The notes under the pieces: model-generated
The model's input: the letters and a program-made list of their open reading frames with translations, nothing else
The model's database searches: none
Told to the model about the DNA's origin: nothing
Assembly: GCF_009663465.1 (NCBI RefSeq)
Contig: NZ_QXHU01000002.1
Coordinates: forward strand, 62,001-126,000
Source: Riemerella anatipestifer
GTDB lineage: Bacteria > Bacteroidota > Bacteroidia > Flavobacteriales > Weeksellaceae
Length of the DNA: 64,000 nucleotides
Direction of reading: 5' to 3'
Shown: in pieces, positions 8,485-18,329 of the stretch
How positions within the stretch are numbered: position 1 is the first letter of the stretch
Layout of the letters: each line of letters begins with the position of its first letter
Program-made: the position numbers and the translations under genes

Positions 8485-9540
8485 ATGAATAAAAAAACAT
8501 TATTATCTATTATAGCGGTAGTAGGCGTAGCTGTGGGCTTTTTCTTTATTCTTCAAAAAAATAAAGCCAAGAACCAAGAGCAGGTAAATATCGTAGCAGA
8601 AAAAAATAACGAAATAGCGGTAAAAGCCGAAGCTGTGAAAAGAGAGGAAATAGGAGGTGCTTTTAGTGTTAATGGTACTTTTTTGGCAAAAACACAGGCT
8701 AATATTTCGGCAGAGATGGGTGGACAGTTGGTAGCTCTTTATGTAAAGGAGGGCAGCTATGTGAGAGTGGGGCAAGTAATAGCCAAACTCAAAGGAGATA
8801 AAATAAATGTGAATGTAAGCAATGCTCAAGCTAATTTAGACCAAGCTATTTCGGCACTTAACCGTTTTGAAGCCGCTTATAAAACAGGTGGAGTAACAGC
8901 ACTACAACTAGATCAAGCGAGATTGCAGGTGAAAAATGCTAGAGCGCAGGTACAGTCGGCTCAACTTATGTCTGGCGATACTAACGTTGTGTCTAAAGTG
9001 AATGGTATCGTTAATCAAAAAATGGTAGAACTAGGTAGCGTTGTGGGGGTAGGAACACCTATTGTACAAGTGGTGGATATTTCATCACTTAAACTAAAAG
9101 TGGAGGTAGATGAGTCTCAAGTAACACAACTATCGGTTGGTAACACAGTAAAAGTAAAACCTAGTGTGGTGGATACCGAGATAGATGGGCAAGTATCCTT
9201 TATAGCACCCGCATCTAATGGAGCTCTTAAATTTCCTGTAGAAATTACAATCAATAATGCATCTAATATTTTAAAAGCAGGAATGTACGGAACGGCAACA
9301 TTTGACAGAACTGGAGCAAAAGAAATTTTGAGTATTCCTAGAAACGCTTTTGTGGGCGGTGTGAGTGATAATTTGGTTTTTGTAGTGAGAAACGGTGTAG
9401 TTCATCTTACCAAAATTCAAAGTGGTGCTAACTATGGTGATAAAGTAGAGGTTACAGGAGGACTTAATGCAGGAGATATGGTAGTAACTAGTGGGCAAAT
9501 CAACTTAGTAGATGGTGCTAAAGTTAAAGTATTAAAATAA
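8485..9540 (+). CDS. Efflux RND transporter periplasmic adaptor (membrane fusion protein)
   Basis: 351 residues with one N-terminal membrane anchor (about residues 5-23), then a biotinyl-lipoyl-like half (GGQLVALYVKEGSYVRVGQVIAKL), a short helical hairpin (residues about 110-155), the returning lipoyl half (VSKVNGIVNQKMVELGSVV), a beta-barrel segment and a membrane-proximal domain near the C-terminus. It links the RND pump to the TolC channel. It sits between those two genes with tight spacing upstream and a 64-base gap downstream. Confidence 0.95.
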   Translation: MNKKTLLSIIAVVGVAVGFFFILQKNKAKNQEQVNIVAEKNNEIAVKAEAVKREEIGGAFSVNGTFLAKTQANISAEMGGQLVALYVKEGSYVRVGQVIAKLKGDKINVNVSNAQANLDQAISALNRFEAAYKTGGVTALQLDQARLQVKNARAQVQSAQLMSGDTNVVSKVNGIVNQKMVELGSVVGVGTPIVQVVDISSLKLKVEVDESQVTQLSVGNTVKVKPSVVDTEIDGQVSFIAPASNGALKFPVEITINNASNILKAGMYGTATFDRTGAKEILSIPRNAFVGGVSDNLVFVVRNGVVHLTKIQSGANYGDKVEVTGGLNAGDMVVTSGQINLVDGAKVKVLK

Positions 9541-9604
9541 TCATTTGGATTTAAGAAATCAATGCGTTTTTTGATTTTTTAATGACTTAATAGAGGAATA
9601 TAAG

Positions 9605-12600
9605 ATGAAATTAGCAGAAGTATCCATAAAAAGACCCAGTCTAGTTATTGTAATCTTGTCATTACTTCTCATAGGAGGATTGTTTAGTTATAAACAACTT
9701 AATTATGAGTTAGTACCCAAGTTTGAAGTAAAGGTAGTTACTGTGGCTACCATATATCCAGGGGCATCTCCTACCGAGGTAGAGAATACAGTGTCTAAAA
9801 AAATAGAAGATGCTGTTTCTGCACTAGAAGGGGTGAAGAAAATACAAACTAAATCTTACGAAAGTCTTTCCATTGTTATCATTCAGTTTAATAATGATGT
9901 CAATACAGACTTCGCAATGAATGATACCCAAAGGAAAATCAATGCCATTAGATCAAACCTTCCTGATGGAGTTAAAGAGCCTTCGTTATCACAGTTTTCG
10001 CTTTCAGATTTACCTGTTGTAAGTATGGGGGTTACCGCCAACTTATCTGAAAATGAACTTTATGATTTGATAGACCAAAAAATTCAACCAGAATTTTCTA
10101 GAATCTCAGGTGTCGCTAAGGTAAATATTGTAGGAGGGCAAGAGCGAGAAATTCGTATCAATTTAGACCCTAGTAAATTACAAGGTTATGGGCTTAGCAT
10201 TCCGCAGGTGGTTCAGATAATTACAGCGTCTAACCTAGATTTCCCAACAGGAAATTTGCAGACTAGAGATAACTCTACACTTATCCGTCTTTCAGGGAAA
10301 ATAGCTTCGGTAGAAGAACTTAGAAACCTTACCATTGCTTCTATGAATGGTATTAATATTAAACTTTCTGATGTTGCCGAAGTACAAGATACTCAGAAAA
10401 AGGTAGATAAAATTGCTCGTATCAATCAACAGAACACCTTGTTACTTCAAGTTCAGAAACAAACTGATGCCAACGCCGTTACAATGAGTGAGTTGGTTCA
10501 GAAGAAAATGAAAGTTATAGAAGAACAATATAAAGACCAAGGGCTTAAAATCAATTTGGCTAATGATACTTCGGTATTCACACTTGCGGCGGCGGATTCG
10601 GTGCTGAAGGATTTACTTATTGCGGTGGCGTTGGTGGCGTTTGTGATGTTGTTTTTCTTGCATAGTTTTAGGAATGCTCTTATCGTAATGGTGGCTATTC
10701 CAACCTCTCTTATTGCAACATTTATAGGGATAGCGTTGTTTGGGTTCTCTCTCAACTTGATGAGTTTACTTGCGTTATCTTTGGTAGTAGGGATATTGGT
10801 GGATGATGCCATTGTGGTAATAGAGAATATCCACCGCCATATGGAGATGGGTAAGAATAAAGTTCGTGCCGCGTATGATGGAGCTAAAGAAATAGGCTTT
10901 ACCGTTACCGCTATTACTTTGGTAATTGTGGTGGTGTTTTTACCTATAGCCTTAAGTAGTGGTTTGGTATCCGATATTATTAGACAGTTTTGTGTAACGG
11001 TAGTTATCGCTACAATGTTGTCTTTATTAGTATCGTTCACCGTAGTACCTTGGTTGTTCTCTCGTTTTGGTAAACTTGAGCTGATTAGCAAAGATTCTAT
11101 CTTTGGTAAAGTGATTTACACTTTTGAAGATGGTTTAACTAAGTTCACTCATTTTGTAACAGATTTACTTAAATGGTGTCTAAATAATAAGATTAAAACC
11201 TTTGTTGTAACCTTTTTACTTTTCGTAAGTTCTATCGCCTTGCTCGTAATGGGCTATATTGGGTCAGACTTTTTCCCTAGAACTGATAAAGGAGAGTTTT
11301 TGGTTCAAATAGAAATGCCAAAAGATGTTTCTATAGAGCAAACCAACTTTATGACTCAAAAGGCAGAAAACTATCTTGCTAAAAACTCTAATGTAGCTAC
11401 GATGATTACCACGGTGGGGCAGTCTAGTGGTGGTATGGGAGCAGTACAGTCCACGCCGTATAAATCTGAAATTAATGTTAAACTTATAGATAAATCTAAA
11501 AGAAGTGAGCCGAGTAATGTTTTTGCTGCAAAAATAAAACGAGAACTAGAGCCTATTTTAGTTGGTGCAAAAGTAACTACTGTACCTATGGGGCTTATGG
11601 GAGCTGAACAAGCACCGTTGCAGATGACAGTAATGGGTACAACACTAGACGAAGCTCTAGGCTATGCTAAAGAAGCAGAAAAGGTACTGAAATCTATAGA
11701 AGGAGCTACGGAAGTAAAGTTGAGTGTAGAAGAAGGTAACCCAGAAATTTCGGTGAGTGTAGATAGAGATAAAATGACGGCTCTAGGTCTTAATGTGGCA
11801 ACCGTAGGGCAGACATTGAGAACGGCTTTTAGTGGAAATACCGATAATAAATTCCGTACAGGAAATAGTGAATACGACATCAATATCATCTTAGACGAAT
11901 CTAAAAGAGGTAGCATAGATGATGTGAGAAATATTGAGTTTACCAATGCTCAAGGACAGAGAATAAAACTATCACAATTTGCTATGGTTGATTTCTCTTC
12001 TGGTCCTGCCGTTTTGGAGAGATACGACCGTTCACCAGCTGTTACTATACAAGCCCAAACCATAGGTAAAAGTATGGGAGCTGTGGCTAATGAATGGCTT
12101 GCCAAGTTAGAAAATGTAAAGAAACCTGCCAGCGTAAAATGGGTATGGGGTGGTAATATGGAAAACCAAAGTGAAGGTTTTGGTTCTTTAGGATACGCAT
12201 TACTAGCGGCGATATTATTAGTGTATATGATTATGGTGGTGCTTTATGATGACTTTGTAAAACCGTTTATTGTCCTGTTTTCTATTCCTCTTTCCTTTAT
12301 TGGAGCACTGTGGGCATTGGCTCTTACCAATCAGAGTTTAAATATCTTTACCATTTTAGGGATTATTATGTTGATTGGTTTGGTGGCGAAGAATGCCATT
12401 CTCTTGGTAGATTTTGCGAATCATAGATTAGAGCAAGGTGAAACCATAGAAAATGCTTTAATACAAGCCAACCACGCTAGACTTCGTCCTATTTTGATGA
12501 CTACGATAGCGATGGTATTTGGTATGCTTCCTATTGCGATGGCTTCGGGAGCGGCGGCAGAGATGAATAACGGTTTGGCTATTGTGATTATTGGAGGATT

Positions 12601-12760
12601 GTTATCATCATTATTCCTTACATTAGTGATTGTTCCAGTGGTATATTTAATTGTAGTAAAACTGGAAAGAAAACTTGCTAAAGAAGACAAAGCAGATTAT
12701 GATGCTCTAATGAAAGCAGATTATAAACACCTTCATCCAGAAGATGAAATAGAATTTTAG
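9605..12760 (+). CDS. Efflux RND transporter permease (AcrB/MexB-like, HAE family)
   Basis: A 1051-residue inner-membrane proton/drug antiporter with the normal RND layout: first membrane helix at residues about 10-30, a large periplasmic loop, helices 2-6, a second large loop, and helices 8-12. The proton-relay aspartates are in VDDAIVVIEN (helix 4) and the matching lysine is in VAKNAILLVDF (helix 10). GMLPIAMASGAAAEM is a conserved helix 11 motif. Being of the hydrophobe/amphiphile type, it may export antibiotics, dyes or bile-like compounds; heavy-metal pumps have different helix 4 motifs. Last gene of the tetR operon, followed by a terminator. Confidence 0.95.
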   Translation: MKLAEVSIKRPSLVIVILSLLLIGGLFSYKQLNYELVPKFEVKVVTVATIYPGASPTEVENTVSKKIEDAVSALEGVKKIQTKSYESLSIVIIQFNNDVNTDFAMNDTQRKINAIRSNLPDGVKEPSLSQFSLSDLPVVSMGVTANLSENELYDLIDQKIQPEFSRISGVAKVNIVGGQEREIRINLDPSKLQGYGLSIPQVVQIITASNLDFPTGNLQTRDNSTLIRLSGKIASVEELRNLTIASMNGINIKLSDVAEVQDTQKKVDKIARINQQNTLLLQVQKQTDANAVTMSELVQKKMKVIEEQYKDQGLKINLANDTSVFTLAAADSVLKDLLIAVALVAFVMLFFLHSFRNALIVMVAIPTSLIATFIGIALFGFSLNLMSLLALSLVVGILVDDAIVVIENIHRHMEMGKNKVRAAYDGAKEIGFTVTAITLVIVVVFLPIALSSGLVSDIIRQFCVTVVIATMLSLLVSFTVVPWLFSRFGKLELISKDSIFGKVIYTFEDGLTKFTHFVTDLLKWCLNNKIKTFVVTFLLFVSSIALLVMGYIGSDFFPRTDKGEFLVQIEMPKDVSIEQTNFMTQKAENYLAKNSNVATMITTVGQSSGGMGAVQSTPYKSEINVKLIDKSKRSEPSNVFAAKIKRELEPILVGAKVTTVPMGLMGAEQAPLQMTVMGTTLDEALGYAKEAEKVLKSIEGATEVKLSVEEGNPEISVSVDRDKMTALGLNVATVGQTLRTAFSGNTDNKFRTGNSEYDINIILDESKRGSIDDVRNIEFTNAQGQRIKLSQFAMVDFSSGPAVLERYDRSPAVTIQAQTIGKSMGAVANEWLAKLENVKKPASVKWVWGGNMENQSEGFGSLGYALLAAILLVYMIMVVLYDDFVKPFIVLFSIPLSFIGALWALALTNQSLNIFTILGIIMLIGLVAKNAILLVDFANHRLEQGETIENALIQANHARLRPILMTTIAMVFGMLPIAMASGAAAEMNNGLAIVIIGGLLSSLFLTLVIVPVVYLIVVKLERKLAKEDKADYDALMKADYKHLHPEDEIEF

Positions 12761-12772
12761 AATAATAAAAAA

Positions 12773-12797
12773 AGAGGCTTCAAAAAATGGAGCCTCT
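12773..12797. terminator. Bidirectional terminator between the RND pump and the PhoD-like gene
   Basis: AGAGGCT pairs with AGCCTCT around an 11-nt loop, with an A-run on the left and a short T-run on the right, between convergent genes. Confidence 0.6.
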
Positions 12798-12825
12798 ACT
12801 TTTAGCCTAAAGAAAAAATAGTATT

Positions 12826-13845
12826 TTATTTAAATTTTAAAGTCTTTAAATCTAGTTGATAATTTAGCTTTAGAATATCTTTATGGTCATAGAGTTTAAA
12901 TGTGATTTGGTTTTCTCCATCGTACTCTATTATTCCGTAGTTGGGTTCTACAACAGCCTCTCCTATTCTAAATTTATTAGGCTCTAGGGACGGCCATTTT
13001 TCGGTTAAACCACTAGACGTTAAATCATAGATAGGATATTGGTTGGGTAGGCTGTACTTTGATAACTCTCCCCAATGTACATCTCCAGATATTACAAAAA
13101 GATTTTCGGCTTTAGTTTTCTTAATTAAATCCATCATTTTTTGTTGTTGGCTAGGAAGGTTTGTCCAAGATTCCCAACCATTGTATTCGTGTGAGAACTG
13201 GATACTAGAAACCAAAATCCTTAAATCTGCAGGAGTTTTTAGAATTTCCTCTAGCCAGTTCCATTGAGCTTCTCCTAGAAAACTTTTAGAAGTATCTCGG
13301 CACGGAACATAGTCGTTCTTTCCGAAAGGCATTGTACTTTCAAATTTACAAAGAGCATCACGATTAAATCTAGTGTCTAAAATAATGATTTGAATTTTTT
13401 TGTTTTTAAAAGTGAAATATTCTACTCCATAAATACCGTTAGCGTTGGTCTGTCTGAATTTATTATTAACCTCCCAATATTTTAAAAACAAGGCTTTAGA
13501 GGCTTCTTTGTGAGGGTATTCTTTCCCCGCATCATTCCAACCATAGTCGTGGTCGTCCCAAGTAGATAGCATCGGAACATTTTTCTTTAGGTTTTTAAAA
13601 TGAGGATTGTTGGTTAATTTTTGATACTTAGCTTCTAGAACCGTCATATCGTAGGTGTCTCCATAGATGTTATCTCCCATCCATATAAATAAGTTGGGTT
13701 TCTTTTCAACCACTTTATCTAATAGTGATAAGTCTTTATCTTGTTTAGAACAAGAGGCTATTCCTATGATAAATTTCTCTTGAGCATTAGCAATGAGTAG
13801 TCCAGAAAATATAGATATTGAAAGTAATTTTTTTAGTAATGTCAT
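12826..13845 (-). CDS. Secreted PhoD-like metallophosphoesterase
   Basis: 339 residues with signal peptide (MTLLKKLLSISIF...IANA). Metal-binding motifs of the PhoD-like phosphatase/phosphodiesterase group are visible: FIWMGDNIYGD near residue 55, STWDDHDYGWND near residue 95, and ISGDVHWGEL near residue 255. PhoD enzymes cleave phosphodiesters or phosphomonoesters outside the cytoplasm using iron and calcium. It is the last gene of a susC-susD-phoD operon (28 bases after susD), suggesting that the imported ligand is a phosphoester-bearing molecule. That link is inference. Confidence 0.88.
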   Translation of the reverse strand: MTLLKKLLSISIFSGLLIANAQEKFIIGIASCSKQDKDLSLLDKVVEKKPNLFIWMGDNIYGDTYDMTVLEAKYQKLTNNPHFKNLKKNVPMLSTWDDHDYGWNDAGKEYPHKEASKALFLKYWEVNNKFRQTNANGIYGVEYFTFKNKKIQIIILDTRFNRDALCKFESTMPFGKNDYVPCRDTSKSFLGEAQWNWLEEILKTPADLRILVSSIQFSHEYNGWESWTNLPSQQQKMMDLIKKTKAENLFVISGDVHWGELSKYSLPNQYPIYDLTSSGLTEKWPSLEPNKFRIGEAVVEPNYGIIEYDGENQITFKLYDHKDILKLNYQLDLKTLKFK

Positions 13846-13873
13846 TGTTTATTTTGGTTTAAAATTTAGAAGT

Positions 13874-15280
13874 TTAGTTTTGCCACCACATTTTAGAATT
13901 AATATTATCTCCACCTAGTAGATTAGAGGCTTTTTGATAATTATCTCTATTTACAGATTGTTCAATAGAAGGATATATTAGCCTTGATGGTATTTTATTA
14001 CCGTTAGTATTGCCTTCACTTGGTTTCAGTTGAGGTAATCCTGTTCTTTTAAAATCGTTCCACGCCTCAAAGCCATTCCAAAAGAAGGCTAACCATTTTT
14101 GTTCTGCTATCAATACAAGTTTGTCTCCTGTATAAGCAGCAGTTTCTGTAAGATAGTTTTGAGGCATTGCGGTATTCCAGAATTCAAAACTAGCTTTGAC
14201 TCCGTTTTCGTAATGTTGCTTTGCAGGAAGGTTAGCCCAACCTTTTTCTGCCATTTCTGCTAAAATGAACTCTAGCTCGGAGTAAGTCATTAAAATTCCT
14301 TTAATTAGAGTAGGATTGTAATGGAAATTTAGGTTAAGCATAGAGAGGTTTCTGTAGTCAGTGGAATAAGAACCTGGCTTGATGGCTTTGTGTTCTGTAT
14401 GGCTACTATTTTGAGGTTTGTTATACCAAGTGTCAATTCTAGGGTCGTTGTATTTTTTTGCTAAGTCTAACATTGTGGTAGATAAGGCTGTAAGTTGCTC
14501 AATTTCATAAACTCTGCCTCTACCAGCGGAGTAAGGAGAAACATCATTTCCAACGCCTGAATAATAATAGATTGCAGCATCTTGGTTGGATTTGAATATT
14601 GGATATTCGTTAGGATTGGAGAGGATTTCTCTAATTTCTGAACTTACGTCTTTTTTATTCATTGTTTTTATTAGAACCCTTAGACGTAAAGAATTGGCGA
14701 ATTTTCGCCATTTACTTATATCGCCTCCGTAGAGTTTATCACCCTCTATTGTTGCTCCTTTTGTTAGTATTTGGTTGGCTTCTTTGAGCATTTGGTTTGC
14801 ACCTTTGTAAACTTCTTCTTGAGAGTCATACTTTGGAGTAAGTATTCCTTGTTTGTACTGTCCTGCTTCGGACATAGGGATAGGACCATAGGCATCGGAC
14901 ATTTGAGTAAAAATAAAAGCTTTTAACACCTTGGCCACACCTATGTATTCTTCTTTATGAGATTTTTTGCCTATGTATTCTATATCGTTGAGGTTTTCTA
15001 TTTGTCCATAAAGTTTCCAATAACTATCATTGGCAGTCCATGTATAAGTATCTATTTGGTTATATTGTATGTAGCTAATCATTTGTGATACTTTATTGCC
15101 TAGACTAAAATTATTGTCTACATTGGTATCCGCTATGCGATAAAGAATATTGGGTAATAATAGATTTACACTTACCGTTTCTTCGGTAAAATTATCTTTA
15201 TCTTTGTTCATTTCCTCAAAACCTCTAGTGCAGGAATTGAAGACAAAAGTACTGGTTAAGATTAAAAATATTTTTTTCAT
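13874..15280 (-). CDS. SusD/RagB family nutrient-binding outer membrane lipoprotein
   Basis: 468 residues. A lipoprotein signal ends at the lipobox FNSC, making C17 the lipidated cysteine. GFEEMNKDKDNFTEE just after it is the usual opening of the SusD-like_2 group, and the C-terminal AFFWNGFEAWNDFKRTGLP is a strong SusD hallmark. SusD proteins lie on the cell surface as a lid over the SusC barrel and bind the ligand. It sits 12 bases after susC in the same operon. Confidence 0.93.
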   Translation of the reverse strand: MKKIFLILTSTFVFNSCTRGFEEMNKDKDNFTEETVSVNLLLPNILYRIADTNVDNNFSLGNKVSQMISYIQYNQIDTYTWTANDSYWKLYGQIENLNDIEYIGKKSHKEEYIGVAKVLKAFIFTQMSDAYGPIPMSEAGQYKQGILTPKYDSQEEVYKGANQMLKEANQILTKGATIEGDKLYGGDISKWRKFANSLRLRVLIKTMNKKDVSSEIREILSNPNEYPIFKSNQDAAIYYYSGVGNDVSPYSAGRGRVYEIEQLTALSTTMLDLAKKYNDPRIDTWYNKPQNSSHTEHKAIKPGSYSTDYRNLSMLNLNFHYNPTLIKGILMTYSELEFILAEMAEKGWANLPAKQHYENGVKASFEFWNTAMPQNYLTETAAYTGDKLVLIAEQKWLAFFWNGFEAWNDFKRTGLPQLKPSEGNTNGNKIPSRLIYPSIEQSVNRDNYQKASNLLGGDNINSKMWWQN

Positions 15281-15292
15281 TTTTTCCTTGAT

Positions 15293-18172
15293 TTAGAATT
15301 TAATATTAAAGTTTACGCCGTACCCTATAGCTACAGGATATTGCATTACCTCCATACCTGGTAGCAGAGTACCACCAGACATAGCCATAGATTCTGGGTC
15401 TATATGTTGAGGTGTTTTAGTCCATCTTAGGAGATTTCTACCAACTAAAGAGATATGTAACTCTTCCATTCCAGCAGATTTTATCCACTCTTTTGGCAAT
15501 GAGTATCCAAGGCTAACTTCTCTTAATTTAATGAACGAAGCATCAAACGAGTTAGACTCGGCGTTGTTTCTAGTGTAATAGCCTCCAAAATGATAATATT
15601 TTTCTGGATATACTCTGACATCGTTAGGCACATATGTGCCATTTTCTAGTTTAACTCCTTTTCCTATGATACCTGTTTCTCTCCCTTCTAGTGTATATGG
15701 TAGTACCCCAGACTCTCCGCCTATGGCATTGGTGTAAGAATAGATAACGCCTCCTTTTCTAATATCAAATAGCACTCCGAGTGAGAAGTTTTTATAATTG
15801 AATTGATTTCTAAAGCCTAGCATAAAATCAGGATTGTAGTTTCCTATGCGCTCTTTGGTGTCTGATAGTACAGGGAGTCCTTCATTAAAGATAATTTGAC
15901 CGTCATTAGTTCTTTTAAATACATAACCATATATATCGCCCATTCTTCCACCAGGTCTAGCTTCTATGGTTACATCTGCAGGACCTTCAGCGATAATATA
16001 AGATTGCAAATCTTTGTAAAGCTCTCTAACCCAGCCTCTGTTTCTAGTAAAGTTGAAACTCATATTCCACATAAAGTTTTTAGATTTTACGGCTGTCCAT
16101 CTTAGGAAGGCTTCTATACCTTGGTTTTCCACCAAACCAGCATTTACTAGGTTGGCATTATATCCTGTGGCGTCGGATATTCTTACAGGGATAATCTGGT
16201 TTTTGGTTGCGTTTTGGTAGAAAGAAGCATTAAACTCTAGTCTGTTTTTAAATCCAATAAACTCTAGTCCGACTTCTTTTGTGGTGGTAGTTTCAGGCTT
16301 TATGTCTGTATTTGGAGCTACTGTAGGATTGGTAACAGTACCTAGCAAACCTCCAGAAAGATATTTTTTTTGTAAAAATTCGGGAGAGGTTCCGTTGGCT
16401 ATAATGGCCCAGTTGGTTCTTATTTTGAGCAGATTGATGGCTCTACCCATATTTAAAGATTTATTGAGTAGCCAACTGAAAGAGGCTGATGGATAGAGAT
16501 AAGTGTTTTTATTTGTGGGCAGGGTAGAGAACCAATCGTTACGGGCGGTTACTTCTAAAAATGCATAATCTTTATATCCCAAATTGATGCTTCCTAAAAC
16601 AGAATTAATTCTTTCTTGGGTAAATTCGCTGTATCTAGATACAAAATTCTGTGTATTGTTTAGAGAGTAGATGCCGTGGGTCATTAAAGCGTTGGATTGC
16701 AGAAACTTTTCACTAAGTTTTCTATCCATTCTACTCAAGCCACCTAGTACATCTAGCTCAAAATCACCAAATTTATTTTGATATTTTAAGAGCATATCCA
16801 CATTTACTTCATTAAAGTTGAGGTCTTGCAGTCTTAGCATTCCCTTTCTATACCTATGAGATGCCATAGGTCTTCTAGAAGTTCTATCTTCATTTTGATA
16901 ATCTAGTCCAGTTCTTATGAGGGCAGAGAAGTTTTGATTAATTTTATAGTCTAGCTGAATGCTACCAAAAAATCGGTCTCTATTAAAGGCATTGATGTTC
17001 TCATTGGCGATTAAATAAGGGTTATCTGCCCACCCTAGAGAGTAGTTTTGTTTTACTCCAGGTTCTAGCCAATAGTTTTTTGCCCATTTTAAATCGTTAT
17101 TTAGATGATTCCAATACAGTACATACATAAGTCCTTGAGAACCATATCCTGTTACGGGGACATTATCACTTTTAGTATTCACAAAATTTAGGCTAGTGGA
17201 TAAGTCAAACTTAGGTGTTAGTTTAAAGGTACTGTGGGTTGAGAATGTATTTTTATGTAAATTAGTGTTTGGGATATAACCTTCGTTTTGATTATTAGTA
17301 TAAGATATACGATAAGAAATATCGTCGGTAGTTCCTTGTACGCTTATGTTGTTTACGATTTGAGTTCCTGTTTTGAAAATATCTCTTAAATCATATCTTC
17401 TAACAAAAGGTATTTTTACACCATCGGCATATTCTGGAGAGCCGTTTTGAAGAAGGTATAAATTAGGGTCAAACTTTGGTCCATAATTTTCTCCTAAACC
17501 ATTTAATAGTTGAAATCTTTCTCCTGCACTATTGGTGCCTCCTTGTCCATATACCGATTGGAACTCGGGAAGAATAGGACTTTGGAACATAAAAGAAGAA
17601 TTGTAGTTCACTGCAAATTTGCGTCCCTTTTGTCCCTTTTTGGTGGTAATCATAATAACTCCGTTTGCTGCTCTGGAGCCATATAGTGCGGCGGCACCAC
17701 CTTTTAATACGGACATATTTTCAATATCTTCAGGATTGATGTCCATAATGCCACTTCCATAGTCAGATGGAAGGTCTCCTTGATTGGTTGGTGAGCCTCC
17801 AACTCCAAAAATACGGTTAGAAATAGGTATTCCATCAATAATAAACATTGGCGAATTATTGTTGATGTTAAGAGAGTTATCACCTCTTATGACAATTCTT
17901 GATGAACTAGCAACGCCAGAAGTTCCTGCGGTAATTTGGACACCAGATACTTTTCCAGAAAGATTGTCTAAAGGATTTACCGTTTTAACCTCGGTAAGTT
18001 CCGAACCAGATAGAGCCTGTATAGCGTTTGCTGTTTTTTTCTTTTCCTTTTTAATTCCTAGAGAAGAAATTACTACTTCATTGATTTGATGCTCTTTTTC
18101 ATTTTGTTGGGCATCTATTTTTCCCATTATCATACAAATGAGCCCAATAATACATAAACGATTTTTTTTCAT
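15293..18172 (-). CDS. SusC/RagA family TonB-linked outer membrane protein
   Basis: 959 residues: signal peptide, TonB box region (INEVVISSLGIKKEKK), plug domain with VIRGDNSLN and SVLKGGAAALYGSRAANGVIMITTKKG (residues about 90-180), then a 22-strand barrel ending in the C-terminal aromatic/basic pattern. It pulls nutrients across the outer membrane using TonB energy together with its SusD partner. Most SusC proteins carry an N-terminal carboxypeptidase-regulatory-like domain; this one goes directly from signal peptide to TonB box. Length is accordingly at the short end. First gene of the operon with susD and the PhoD-like gene. Confidence 0.95.
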   Translation of the reverse strand: MKKNRLCIIGLICMIMGKIDAQQNEKEHQINEVVISSLGIKKEKKKTANAIQALSGSELTEVKTVNPLDNLSGKVSGVQITAGTSGVASSSRIVIRGDNSLNINNNSPMFIIDGIPISNRIFGVGGSPTNQGDLPSDYGSGIMDINPEDIENMSVLKGGAAALYGSRAANGVIMITTKKGQKGRKFAVNYNSSFMFQSPILPEFQSVYGQGGTNSAGERFQLLNGLGENYGPKFDPNLYLLQNGSPEYADGVKIPFVRRYDLRDIFKTGTQIVNNISVQGTTDDISYRISYTNNQNEGYIPNTNLHKNTFSTHSTFKLTPKFDLSTSLNFVNTKSDNVPVTGYGSQGLMYVLYWNHLNNDLKWAKNYWLEPGVKQNYSLGWADNPYLIANENINAFNRDRFFGSIQLDYKINQNFSALIRTGLDYQNEDRTSRRPMASHRYRKGMLRLQDLNFNEVNVDMLLKYQNKFGDFELDVLGGLSRMDRKLSEKFLQSNALMTHGIYSLNNTQNFVSRYSEFTQERINSVLGSINLGYKDYAFLEVTARNDWFSTLPTNKNTYLYPSASFSWLLNKSLNMGRAINLLKIRTNWAIIANGTSPEFLQKKYLSGGLLGTVTNPTVAPNTDIKPETTTTKEVGLEFIGFKNRLEFNASFYQNATKNQIIPVRISDATGYNANLVNAGLVENQGIEAFLRWTAVKSKNFMWNMSFNFTRNRGWVRELYKDLQSYIIAEGPADVTIEARPGGRMGDIYGYVFKRTNDGQIIFNEGLPVLSDTKERIGNYNPDFMLGFRNQFNYKNFSLGVLFDIRKGGVIYSYTNAIGGESGVLPYTLEGRETGIIGKGVKLENGTYVPNDVRVYPEKYYHFGGYYTRNNAESNSFDASFIKLREVSLGYSLPKEWIKSAGMEELHISLVGRNLLRWTKTPQHIDPESMAMSGGTLLPGMEVMQYPVAIGYGVNFNIKF

Positions 18173-18194
18173 AAATACCTGCTTGATTTTGGGC

Positions 18195-18202
18195 CAAAAC
18201 TA
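18195..18202 (-). promoter_or_regulatory. Possible -7 box of the susC operon
   Basis: Reads TAGTTTTG on the minus strand, 22 bases before the susC ATG. No -33 TTG is evident, so this is tentative. Confidence 0.35.
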
Positions 18203-18266
18203 TAAACTATGCTGTTAAAAGATATTAAGAGAGTTTTAACATAAGGTTAAGTTTTGTTAAAAAAGA

Positions 18267-18293
18267 AAAGCCTAAGCGTTACACTTAGGCTTT
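18267..18293 (-). terminator. Intrinsic terminator after the TonB-receptor-like gene
   Basis: A 10-bp perfect stem (AAAGCCTAAG with CTTAGGCTTT) has a 7-nt loop and, on the minus strand, a TCTTTTTT tail. Confidence 0.8.
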
Positions 18294-18329
18294 GTAAATT
18301 TTGTATGTATTTAAAGTAGATATTGAGCG

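Noticed and set aside
10498-11091. 197-residue minus-strand open frame inside the RND pump gene
   Set aside because: Longest shadow frame in the window, but its Thr/Ile/Asn-rich sequence is the antisense of conserved membrane helices of the pump.
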